Shown in pieces: positions 1 to 7,994 of a stretch of DNA of 64,000 bases. A program made the translations under genes and the position numbers. The notes under the pieces are model-generated. The model ran no database searches and was not told where the DNA came from. It was given only the letters and a program-made list of their open reading frames with translations. The DNA is from Erysipelotrichaceae bacterium (lineage in GTDB: Bacteria; Bacillota_I; Bacilli_A; Erysipelotrichales; Erysipelotrichaceae), in contig JAFRIG010000041.1 in assembly GCA_017432895.1 (NCBI GenBank), positions 62,001 through 126,000 on the forward strand, read 5' to 3'. Every line of letters begins with the position of its first letter. Within the stretch, counting starts at the first letter, position 1.

Positions 1-197
1 TCACCAAAATAGTCGCTGATGATATGTCCCAGATGGGAAATAGTGATAATAAAATCATTAAAACCCTGTTTCTTTAATGACTCGATTTCTAACTGTAACA
101 CCGGTTTATCACCGATCTTGATCATCGGTTTGGGAATATCGGCAGCGATCGAGGAGATCCTGGTACCCTTGCCTCCGGCCATAATTACTGTTTTCAT
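1..197 (-). CDS. Sugar-phosphate nucleotidyltransferase, N-terminal part (cut by window edge)
   Basis: The first ~65 residues are visible; the rest lies left of the window. The N-terminus reads MKTVIMAGGKGTRI, the GGxGTR nucleotide-binding signature of the NTP-transferase (Rossmann-like) superfamily, followed by a KPMIKIGDKP block and the typical pattern of a sugar-1-phosphate nucleotidyl- or guanylyltransferase. It should activate a hexose or heptose 1-phosphate to an NDP-sugar in the cytoplasm. Its ATG overlaps the TGA of the upstream epimerase (ATGA), so the two are translationally coupled and probably act on the same sugar. Nucleotide and sugar specificity cannot be told from this fragment. 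Confidence 0.85.
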   Translation of the reverse strand, partial: MKTVIMAGGKGTRISSIAADIPKPMIKIGDKPVLQLEIESLKKQGFNDFIITISHLGHIISDYFG

Positions 198-1090
198 GCT
201 TTGAATTTCGGTCTTTCAAATATATCAACATATTCAAGATCCAGGATCTCTTTGAGCAGTGAATTGTCCATCAAAGTACTGGTCGCCCTTTTCGTCACGA
301 AACCTTCGACTGTTATCTCACCCATGTTGACCGGAACGATCAGATCAGGATCCAGGTTTTCTCTTTGAGCCAACAATAGACCGACATCGTATTTGGACAG
401 ATCCTTGTCGCCGCAGACATTGACGATGCTGTGGCGGTTTCCTTTTTCCATCAGCATGATCGTCAGCCTGGCTGCATTTTCAAAGCTCAAAGAAGAGCGG
501 TAGGAATCCTGATACATCTCAAAAGGCTTGCCATTCTTAAGCGATTCGACGATCCGGTCATAGAAGTGCGGTTTGCCAGCCAAGCTTGGCGAAATTAAGA
601 ACGGAAATCTTACCACATTGCGTCCTGAGTGGACCATAATTGCTTCCGCGGCACACTTGTTGTGGCCATAGATATTGACTGGATTTAAAGGATCGCCTTC
701 CTTGAAATGATAGAAATCGATGCTTTCGCCATAGACGCTGTCGGTGGAAGGATAGTAGATCTCTTTGGCAAAATACGCCTTATTGATGAAATAAGAAAGC
801 GATGTCACATTGATGTTCCAGGCCAATTGCGGATTGGCTTGGACCAGATCGGGATTGTGATAAGCGGCCAGATAGACGATCTTCAGATCGGAATTATTTC
901 TTAATTCTTCAGTGAGACTATCTACCGCTTCCCGATCGGTGATATCACAGTTGACCCAGCTGACTCTTTTCTCGTTTTCAGTTTCCGGGATCAGCCTGTC
1001 TACGCAGATCAGATCCTCATCCGTATCTTCGAGGACAGCTTTCCTGATGTAAGCTCCCAAATAGCCATTTGCACCGATGATACAATACAT
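194..1090 (-). CDS. NAD-dependent epimerase/dehydratase (extended SDR)
   Basis: This is a 298-residue extended short-chain dehydrogenase. It opens with the Rossmann motif GANGYLG, has STDSVYG (the catalytic Ser/Thr region) and the active-site pair YGHNK (YxxxK). The size and pattern match RmlD/GalE-like sugar-nucleotide epimerases or reductases. I chose the ATG at 1090, not one 12 codons upstream, because AAGGGGAG lies just before it and the conserved Rossmann strand starts there. The stop of the YfhO-like gene is 1 nt upstream and the nucleotidyltransferase start overlaps its stop, giving a three-gene unit. Substrate unknown; probably an NDP-sugar made by the downstream nucleotidyltransferase. 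Confidence 0.85.
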   Translation of the reverse strand: MYCIIGANGYLGAYIRKAVLEDTDEDLICVDRLIPETENEKRVSWVNCDITDREAVDSLTEELRNNSDLKIVYLAAYHNPDLVQANPQLAWNINVTSLSYFINKAYFAKEIYYPSTDSVYGESIDFYHFKEGDPLNPVNIYGHNKCAAEAIMVHSGRNVVRFPFLISPSLAGKPHFYDRIVESLKNGKPFEMYQDSYRSSLSFENAARLTIMLMEKGNRHSIVNVCGDKDLSKYDVGLLLAQRENLDPDLIVPVNMGEITVEGFVTKRATSTLMDNSLLKEILDLEYVDIFERPKFKA

Positions 1091-1091
1091 T

Positions 1092-3724
1092 TCAGACTCC
1101 CCTTCTTCTCTTGAAAAGACTTGCAATATAAATGATGGCCGCCAGCGAAGAGATCACAGCGCCGGCCTTGAGACCCGGTGTCATATAAACCAGTTCCACC
1201 TGATGCTCACCGGCTTTCAGTGGCAGAGCCAGATAATGCTCATCCGCCTTCAGGACAGCTGTTTCTTTCCCATCAACATAAGCCTTCCAGCCTTTCGAAT
1301 ACGGGATCGAAAGCAGCATGTACTTGTCGCTCTTCAGCGAGATCCTGCCACTGACCTTATTATTTCCAAAGACGACATCTTCAAGGTGTTCATCGCTCAA
1401 AGCCGAGATCTTTTCCACATAGTCATTTCTATCGATCACACTTAAATAGATATCTTCATAGGTATAAATACCCGGCAACGAAAAACTGATCGTGATCTCT
1501 TTGGTCTCATCGCCAAGATACGTCACGTAATCGTGTTTGTTGAAATTGTAACGATGAGACAGAGTCATGTGATAGAGATAATACGGATCTTCCCGGCCGT
1601 TATAGATCTTCAATACGGCTACCGTGTGGTCATCTTCAATGATCCCACGATCATCGATATATTCCAAACCATCGATCGAAAGATAAAGCTGCTTGACATC
1701 TTCTTTCGGTTTCAAGGTGATCGTTCCGTTTTTCTCCTCGACGATGATACTTCCTTTAGAAAAATGCACATTATCTGAACTGCTGACCTCATAATCAAGC
1801 AAAGAAACCGTGTTTTTCCAGACATCCGTACCATTTTCGATCACGACCGCATCCAGCAATAGTTCCTGCTTTTCGACACTGTTAAGATCGTACCAGTCCT
1901 CATAGGAAACGGCCTTTTCAAAGGTCGAACCAAAAGGCAGAAAATAATCGTTCTCATAGATCCGGTAACGGCCATTGTCTTCCCGATAGCTGAAACCTTC
2001 AGGAACCGTATCGTCATAGCCTTCCCGGAGAATGTAATAGCGCACATTGGCAAGTGTATCGAGAACATCTCTTTGATCATAGCCGTTCAGTTGCCAGTTG
2101 AGACGGTCTCTTATTCCTAAAAGGATCCTGAACTTCTGATCATAAGGATTGGTGATGCTCCAATAGTAGTTGACGGAATTGACTCCCGAAGACATCGCAT
2201 CGTTGTTCGTAAAATGATTGCCGTCATAACGGAAGAAATCGTCTTCCTTTTCATAATATTCCTTCATCATCGCCGCCTCATGGCTGCTGAGCAGTTCTTT
2301 GGCTCCCTGTACACCTAGAAGGTCATTGATGACATTTCCACCCTTTTCTGAAAGGTTGTAAGTATAGATGAAAAGAATATTGATGATGATAACCAGGATC
2401 ATTGCCGCCTGTTTTAGCTGCAGCCTTCCTATTGTCTTTTCTTTTCCAAATACGATGATCAGATAGAAAACGACAGCCAGACCCACAGGCAAAAGTCCTC
2501 TCAGAGTCCTTGACCAGGCTGAATATAATGCCAGCAGGATCATAGCGCCAAGTATTGCCAGCAGATACTTCTTTTTTTTCTGCAGCTCATCCCAGAATAA
2601 AGCCGTGGTATAGGCGACCGGTAAAGCGATCACAAAGGACCAGCGTTGCGAAACATAAGAAAAGCCGTTGAAGATCTTGCCCCCGATCGGCAAACAGACA
2701 CAGATAAATCCCAGCACAAAGATAAGCACCAGCAGGATATGTTTCTTAAACTCCTTGAACAGAACAGCTATGCAAAACAGTGTTGCCGAAGCAAAACCCA
2801 TATACAGATCATAAGGAAAGTCGTTGGCGACAAAGACCGTAAACAGTCTCTCATAAAAGAAAGCCGGATATAAAAGCGGGATGCTTCTTTGTATCGCCAG
2901 ACGGCTGTCGGAAGTATAAGCCAGGATGACCGGCAGCAGGATGATGGCCGCCATCAGAACACCGAAGATCGCATAGCTCAGTATTATAAACAATAATTTT
3001 ATCCCTTTAAACAGCTCTTTGCGGTAAAGCAATAAGACACGCAGGACACCATAGATCGCTACCGCAAGAGCTTCCATATAGAAGAAATACATCCAGCACA
3101 TTGCCGAAACAGCGACGGTCAAAACGAAAAGATGAGGTCTGTTCTCTTCGATGATCATTTCCAGCGAAAGAATATACAGAGGCATGAACATCAGTGGAGT
3201 CAGAAAATAGATATGTAAAGTAAAACTCTGCAAAGCCCAGAAACAGAAGGCATAGACCAGTGCACCGGATAGTATCCCGTAATGATTTCGATCTTCTTAT
3301 ATAAACACAACATGGAAAAGAAAAGACCGGCCAAATACATCCTTATCAGAGCATTGAAGAAATAAAAGATATACATGTACCTTTCCGGGACAAAAACCGC
3401 CAGAAAAGCGATCGGATCGCCTACTCCATAACCATGCAGGATATCGATGATATCGGCACCTTCACCAATACTGTGATCCCATAAAGGGATGACGATCTTT
3501 CCGGCGAAAAGATTGGAAAAGATCTCTTTGAGATAATTTGAATAATATAACAGAGCACGATAGTGCTGATTCATGCCATCACTTGTTGAATTGATGTTCG
3601 TCTTGCCGTTGGCCAGTAAGATCGCAACCAGAATGATGCTCAACAAAACAAAAACACCTGAATAGATCAGATAATAGCTGGCTAAAGACTTCTTTTGTTT
3701 CGTTTCAGACAACATAAAAGACAC
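1092..3724 (-). pseudogene. YfhO-family membrane glycosyltransferase, frameshifted
   Basis: Two overlapping frames together encode a YfhO-like polytopic protein. The first (3724 to about 3290) gives the N-terminal membrane segment, a loop with GEGADI, and the LCLYKK segment. The reading then shifts by one base near 3286-3288, an A-run on the coding strand, into the frame that runs to 1092. Restoring one A gives about 877 aa, close to the intact paralogue at 10871-13453, and a continuous match: KKIENHYGILSGALVYAF against KKKEDIFAIVSGALLYAF. The C-terminus has the shared SKGWKAYVDGKE domain. Known YfhO proteins add sugars to lipoteichoic acid outside the membrane. The shift could be a true mutation or a homopolymer sequencing error. 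The start is GTG 3724 or ATG 3715; neither has a ribosome site. Confidence 0.85.
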
Positions 3725-3795
3725 ATTTATTATATTACATTTTTGTCATATATCTCCTTCATCAAGCGATTCAGGTTTATCTGTGGCGGTCGTGA

Positions 3796-3812
3796 TGTTA
3801 AAATAATACATA
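3796..3812 (+). promoter_or_regulatory. Extended -10 promoter, probably leaderless start
   Basis: TGTTAAAAT (TGnTAAAAT, extended -10) occupies 3796-3804 and the ATG of the acyltransferase is at 3812, with 7 nt between. A transcript would start at or next to the ATG. No Shine-Dalgarno sequence precedes the ATG. A possible weak -35 (TTTATC) sits at 3776-3781. Confidence 0.5.
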
Positions 3813-4846
3813 TGAAACAGAATAAGATCAATTACGATAAGATCAACTACGGCTTCAGTCTGTTAAAAATGCTGATGGCCTTTGAAGTTTTACTGGGACA
3901 CTTTGCCGACTGGTCACAATATGACCCCAGGATCGTCTGGCCTTTCAGGGAACTGGTCTCTTTAGCGGTACCGAGCTTTGTCATCATGTCTTTCTACCTG
4001 ACGGAAAGATCCTTCTTGAACAGAGATGATGAAAAATTCAAAGTCCGTTTTAAAAAGCTGCTGATCCCGCAGATCGCCTGGGCCTTCATCTATTACATCA
4101 TCTACGCTCTGATCGATCTGTTCATGCACAAGAAGCTGCATAGCGGCATCACGGACCTGTTCTGGCAGATCCTGACAGGCCACAGTTCCTATCTCAACCC
4201 CAGCATGTGGTACCAGTTTGACATCATCATCACGACCGTTCTTTTTTTCCTGGTGTTCAGGCAGATCAAAGACAACAAAAAAGCCTATTGCGGATTGCTG
4301 ATCATCACTTTATTCTGCTACATCCTGCAGTTTAGCGGGGTCAACAGAGCCCTGTTTGGCGAAATGATCTTCGAACTGAAATACCCTCTTGGCCGCATCA
4401 TCGAAATGATCCCCTTTGCGACGATCGGCTTTAGCCTGAGATACTTTGATGTCTTTGAAAAGCTGAAAAAATACCGATGGATCGTCATGGTCTTATGCGT
4501 TGCCTTGTTTTTGCTGGGCTTCCATATCCCCTGGCCTGAACTTAAGGACTTCGGTTTTGCCGGATTTGCCAAACCGTATCTGGCCTTATGCATCGTGACC
4601 TTCGCCTTTTTGACGCCACTAGAAAAACTGAGTCTTCCCATCAAAAAGGCCATCATAAAGATCAGCGATTATTCCCTGGGTATCTATTGCATTCACCGTC
4701 TGATCAACACTTTGCTGAAAGTATTCATCCCTTCGATCAGCCTGCAAAGCTTTGAAAGATGTGTGTTGCTTTACATCATCTGCTACTTCATCTGTTTCCT
4801 GATCGACCTGTTACCCGATAAAAACACGAAATTGCTGGTCAACTGA
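3812..4846 (+). CDS. Acyltransferase-3 family membrane protein
   Basis: This 344-residue polytopic protein resembles the acyltransferase-3 (OafA/WecH-type) family, which move acetyl or other short acyl groups onto extracytoplasmic sugars. The N-terminal segment GFSLLKMLMAFEVLLGHF carries the expected histidine in the first membrane helix, followed by about nine more hydrophobic segments and a short polar tail. The ATG at 3812 begins a good N-terminus; 39 further in-frame codons upstream are poor and overlap the divergent YfhO-like start. It is transcribed alone from an extended -10 promoter and ends at a strong bidirectional terminator. Its substrate is unknown; a surface glycan made by this region is the natural guess. 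Confidence 0.85.
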   Translation: MKQNKINYDKINYGFSLLKMLMAFEVLLGHFADWSQYDPRIVWPFRELVSLAVPSFVIMSFYLTERSFLNRDDEKFKVRFKKLLIPQIAWAFIYYIIYALIDLFMHKKLHSGITDLFWQILTGHSSYLNPSMWYQFDIIITTVLFFLVFRQIKDNKKAYCGLLIITLFCYILQFSGVNRALFGEMIFELKYPLGRIIEMIPFATIGFSLRYFDVFEKLKKYRWIVMVLCVALFLLGFHIPWPELKDFGFAGFAKPYLALCIVTFAFLTPLEKLSLPIKKAIIKISDYSLGIYCIHRLINTLLKVFIPSISLQSFERCVLLYIICYFICFLIDLLPDKNTKLLVN

Positions 4847-4868
4847 TCATTAAATCATAAAACAAACA

Positions 4869-4897
4869 AAAAGAGAGCTGTCACACAGTTCTCTTTT
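4869..4897. terminator. Bidirectional intrinsic terminator
   Basis: AAAAGAGAGCTG (4869-4880) pairs with CAGTTCTCTTTT (4886-4897) in a 12-bp stem with one G-T pair and the loop TCACA. A- and T-rich flanks on both sides serve the convergent acyltransferase (+) and LDH-family (-) genes. Confidence 0.8.
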
Positions 4898-4900
4898 GTT

Positions 4901-5875
4901 CTAGGCAAATTCTTTTAATTTATTGCTGATCTTTTGCGCGGAATCAAGAAACTTCTGATATTCCTCTTGACTCCAGCGTTCCTTGATCCTGAGCTGCACA
5001 CCACCCGGCCCGATGACGGATGGGACAGACAGTGCCACATCATTGACGCCGTTTTCACCCTTTAAAACCGATGAAACCGGCACGATCGTCGGACGCTGGT
5101 TGATGATCGCATCCGCCAGCACGCAGACACACGTTGCGATCCCGTAATGAGTCCTGCCCTTGGCAGCGATGATGCTGGCACCCATATTCTTCGTCTTTTC
5201 GGCAATATCCTTTTTGATCTGCTCATTCCATTGCAGACCGACGCTCTCACAGTATTCTTCAATACCGATGCCGCTGATCGTCACATGACTCCAGATCGGC
5301 ACCTGGCCATCGCCATGTTCACCGATCACATAGGCACTGATGACTCCGGTCGAAACCCCAACGTAATCGGAAATGCTTCTGACAAAACGGGAAGTATCCA
5401 GGATACATCCGGTACCGAAGACCATCCCATCCGGAAGATCCATCCATTTGCTGACTTTATACGTCAGGATGTCGACAGGATTGGAAACGATCACGATCAC
5501 ACCTCTGGTATAGTATTTTTTGATCGAATCGACGACCGACCTGATGATCTTGATATTGTCGTTTGTCAGATCGAGCCTCGACTCGTTGTTTCTTCTGTTT
5601 CTGCCGGCCGCGATGATGATCAGATCACAGTTTTCACAGTCGCTGTAATCGCCTACATACACATCTGTCGTACCCAGAATGGGGATGCCGTGTCTGATGT
5701 CTTTGACCTCACCAAGCGTTTTCTCCTCATTGATATCGATCAAAGCGATCTCTCTGGCGATATCGCGCAAAGCCAGGGCATAGGCAATAGTCGAACCGAC
5801 ATATCCGGCACCAATGATCGCCACCTTGCGGTTTCCCGTCACAAAATTTCTTTTCTTGTTCATCTGAGTTTCCAT
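4901..5875 (-). CDS. ldh: L-lactate dehydrogenase-family NAD-dependent 2-hydroxyacid dehydrogenase
   Basis: This 324-residue protein has the full LDH/MDH fold: nucleotide-binding GAGYVGS (~22-28), SNPVDI (~131-136), LDTSR with catalytic Asp160, and GEHGD with proton-donor His187. Such enzymes interconvert 2-keto and 2-hydroxy acids in the cytoplasm. The substrate-loop position that is Gln in standard LDH and Arg in malate dehydrogenase is Arg94 here (AGRNRRNNESRLDL), while the surrounding ESRLDL looks LDH-like, so specificity is open. Its ATG overlaps the stop of the acyl ligase by one base (TAATG), and a terminator follows. This coupling suggests it makes the hydroxy acid that the ligase activates, though it may simply be a housekeeping LDH. 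Confidence 0.9.
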   Translation of the reverse strand: METQMNKKRNFVTGNRKVAIIGAGYVGSTIAYALALRDIAREIALIDINEEKTLGEVKDIRHGIPILGTTDVYVGDYSDCENCDLIIIAAGRNRRNNESRLDLTNDNIKIIRSVVDSIKKYYTRGVIVIVSNPVDILTYKVSKWMDLPDGMVFGTGCILDTSRFVRSISDYVGVSTGVISAYVIGEHGDGQVPIWSHVTISGIGIEEYCESVGLQWNEQIKKDIAEKTKNMGASIIAAKGRTHYGIATCVCVLADAIINQRPTIVPVSSVLKGENGVNDVALSVPSVIGPGGVQLRIKERWSQEEYQKFLDSAQKISNKLKEFA

Positions 5876-7284
5876 TATTCGTAATACTTATTCAATTCTT
5901 TATACAAAACTTTGCCGGCATCGTTTTTGGGTATCTCATCGATCACGATCGCTTTGAAAGCGTTCGGATTCAGATTGGTCTTGCCCGAAACAAATCGTAC
6001 GACATCATTTCCAAATTCAGACTCCGTGATAAAGATATACATATGATCATCTTTGCCTGCGCTGACCGCCTCGATACCGAACCTTTCTTTGACAAGGCGA
6101 TCGATCTCATCAAGATTAACCCGATTGCCGAAGATCTTCAGAAAGCGTTTCTTACGACCTACGATATAGTAGTACCCGTCTTCATCAAACTGAGCCATAT
6201 CTCCGGTCTCCAGGATCCCGCCTCTTTCATCGCCTTTGATGAGATCTTCGCCACATTCAGCATAGCCCATGGTGACGTTTTTTCCTTCATAGACCAGTTC
6301 ACCGGTCACAAAAGGTTCATGGATCTCATTGCCGTCCGCATCGATCAAAGAGAATCTGCCACCCGGGATCGGAATACCCATCGACCCCTTTTTAGCCAAA
6401 GCCATATCAGCCGGCAGATAACCCATCCTGGCCGTTGCCTCGCATTGGCCATACATAACGATGAACCTCTTCCCGTTTTCTTGAGCATAACGGGCAAACT
6501 TTTCATGCAGTTCCGGCAGGATCTTCCCCCCGGCCTGCGTCATCGTCCGCAAAGAAGGAAGCTCCCGCTTATAAAAGCCGAGTTTATTGAGCATCTCATA
6601 TGTATACGGGACTCCGCCAAAGGAAGTGGCCCCTTCTTTCGTAAAAAATGACCAGAATTCCTTCCACATGATGCCCTTCTCTGTTAACAGGATGCAGGCG
6701 CCGACCAGAAGATGCGAATTGATGATCGAAAGTCCGTAAGTATAATTCATCGGTAAGGTGCTGATCGGTTTTTCCGTTTCATCCAGTTCAAGGTATGAAA
6801 CGATAGCTTCGGCATTGTTTTTTACATTGAGATAAGACTGACGGACAAATTTCGGCGAACCCGTCGAACCGGAAGTCGTCAGCAGCAGACCAAGTTCTTC
6901 AAAAAGAGGATATTCGATCTTTGATCCGCTCTTTAACAGAACATACGCAAACCTTTCATATACCTCTTCAAAGCCTTCAAAACGATCTTTAAGATCAGCC
7001 GGTGCCCAGATATATGCGGGCTTGTAAATACCGATCAGATTAAAAAGCAGTTCTTCATCGATATGCGAATTTAAAAGGACCGGTACGACAGAATGGTTCA
7101 TGAAAGATACATAGCCGACAACGGAACCGATCTCATTTTGGCACAATGAAAAAACCAGACAGCGTCTGCCGATCTTTCGATACAGGATATCCGTTTCTTC
7201 ATGCAAATCGCTATAGCTGAGGCTGTTGCCGCTATCATCGATCAGAGCTTTGTTTTCAGCGTATTTATTGAGATCCCAAATCAT
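5875..7284 (-). CDS. AMP-forming acyl ligase (ANL superfamily)
   Basis: This 469-residue adenylate-forming enzyme has the phosphate loop TTSGSTGSPK (136-145), MYGQCEATARMG (~278-288), ETGD with Asp362, GRKKRFLKIFGNRVN hinge region and PKNDAGK with the catalytic lysine 458. Members activate a carboxylic acid as acyl-AMP and pass it to CoA or a carrier-protein phosphopantetheine. It is shorter than typical DltA (~500) and resembles the acyl ligases found in O-antigen clusters. It heads a two-gene unit with the LDH-family gene. Candidate acceptors are the two carrier proteins at 14888 and 36301. Substrate not determined; a short 2-hydroxy acid is my inference from the neighbour. Confidence 0.88.
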   Translation of the reverse strand: MIWDLNKYAENKALIDDSGNSLSYSDLHEETDILYRKIGRRCLVFSLCQNEIGSVVGYVSFMNHSVVPVLLNSHIDEELLFNLIGIYKPAYIWAPADLKDRFEGFEEVYERFAYVLLKSGSKIEYPLFEELGLLLTTSGSTGSPKFVRQSYLNVKNNAEAIVSYLELDETEKPISTLPMNYTYGLSIINSHLLVGACILLTEKGIMWKEFWSFFTKEGATSFGGVPYTYEMLNKLGFYKRELPSLRTMTQAGGKILPELHEKFARYAQENGKRFIVMYGQCEATARMGYLPADMALAKKGSMGIPIPGGRFSLIDADGNEIHEPFVTGELVYEGKNVTMGYAECGEDLIKGDERGGILETGDMAQFDEDGYYYIVGRKKRFLKIFGNRVNLDEIDRLVKERFGIEAVSAGKDDHMYIFITESEFGNDVVRFVSGKTNLNPNAFKAIVIDEIPKNDAGKVLYKELNKYYE

Positions 7285-7318
7285 TTCTTCAACCTTTTTA
7301 ATTCTTTTCTACCTTACA

Positions 7319-7324
7319 ATTATA
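7319..7324 (-). promoter_or_regulatory. -10 box upstream of the acyl ligase
   Basis: A TATAAT on the minus strand lies about 35 nt before the ligase ATG (7284), between the terminator at 7420-7461 and the gene. No convincing -35 box is seen. The ribosome site is AAAAAGG about 9 nt before the ATG. The rest of 7285-7545 shows only this, the terminator, and no gene I trust. Confidence 0.4.
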
Positions 7325-7419
7325 TGAAACTTTCCGCTTTTATACCATAGCCCTGCCCGGCAAAATCGGATCACAAGGCGTTTATCATTAAACTGCACAG
7401 GATGAAGCCATATGCAAGT

Positions 7420-7461
7420 AAAAAGGAAGGAAATACAGAATAAACTGCTTCCTTCCTTTTT
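7420..7461. terminator. Bidirectional intrinsic terminator
   Basis: AAAAAGGAAGGAA (7420-7432) and TTCCTTCCTTTTT (7449-7461) form a perfect 13-bp stem with a 16-nt loop. On the minus strand it closes the small repeat-protein transcript before the acyl-ligase unit begins. Confidence 0.75.
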
Positions 7462-7545
7462 CTTTCCTTTATGATCGAATATGGCTGTATCCAATCGAAA
7501 GGAGTTTACTGAATAGTGTCAGCAAAGAAATGGACTATGAATCCG

Positions 7546-7878
7546 CTAATCTTTGTTGAGATCCTTGAATACGGTTCCAAACAGGCTTTCTTTGGCTTCG
7601 GCGGTCTTTTTGCCGGATTTGTCATAGAAACCGGTATAGCCGAAGTTTCCTTTTCGGGATTCGCCGGCGTATTTGCCCTTGGAATCGTAGTATCTTTTTG
7701 AATCTGAAGATATCCTGGAAGATGAGCCTACTTTGTTGCCATGGACATCGTAGTAGTTCTCTCTTCCCGATGCACTGCTTCGGCTGGAGCCGATCTTTTT
7801 GCCACGTTCATCATAAAAGCTTGTTCCACCAAGAGAATTCTTGCGGGCTGATATTTTCTTTGAAGCGGATCTGGACAT
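7546..7878 (-). CDS. Small protein of four FYD-x2-GK repeats, unknown function
   Basis: This 110-residue basic protein is made of four imperfect repeats of about 22-24 residues built around (F/Y)YDxxGKxxG: SFYDERGKKIGSS, NYYDVHGNKVGSS, RYYDSKGKYAGES and GFYDKSGKKTAEA. There is no signal peptide or membrane segment, so it is probably cytoplasmic. The ATG at 7878 is preceded by AAGGAGAATAAA, a good ribosome site, and an upstream in-frame ATG lacks one. It is flanked by terminators on both sides and is thus a single-gene unit inserted between the MBOAT gene and the acyl ligase. I do not recognise the family; the repeats recall short aromatic-Asp-Gly repeats but no function follows. Confidence 0.75.
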   Translation of the reverse strand: MSRSASKKISARKNSLGGTSFYDERGKKIGSSRSSASGRENYYDVHGNKVGSSSRISSDSKRYYDSKGKYAGESRKGNFGYTGFYDKSGKKTAEAKESLFGTVFKDLNKD

Positions 7879-7954
7879 TTTATTCTCCTTTTGATCTTTC
7901 ACCTATATTTTATTACATAAAACTATGTCAGAACCTGATTTGTCTTTCCAAATC

Positions 7955-7985
7955 AAAAAGACCAGAGAATTCATACTCCGGTCTT
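7955..7985 (-). terminator. Intrinsic terminator after the MBOAT gene
   Basis: On the minus strand AAGACCGGAG pairs with CTCTGGTCTT (7976-7985 with 7958-7967, one G-T pair) around an 8-nt loop, followed by a run of five T. It ends the long operon 10 nt after the MBOAT stop. Confidence 0.8.
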
Positions 7986-7994
7986 CATAATTTA

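Noticed and set aside
7309-7494. Small minus-strand open frame of 61 codons upstream of the acyl ligase
   Set aside because: It runs through the perfect terminator stem at 7420-7461, has no ribosome site and an unstructured composition.
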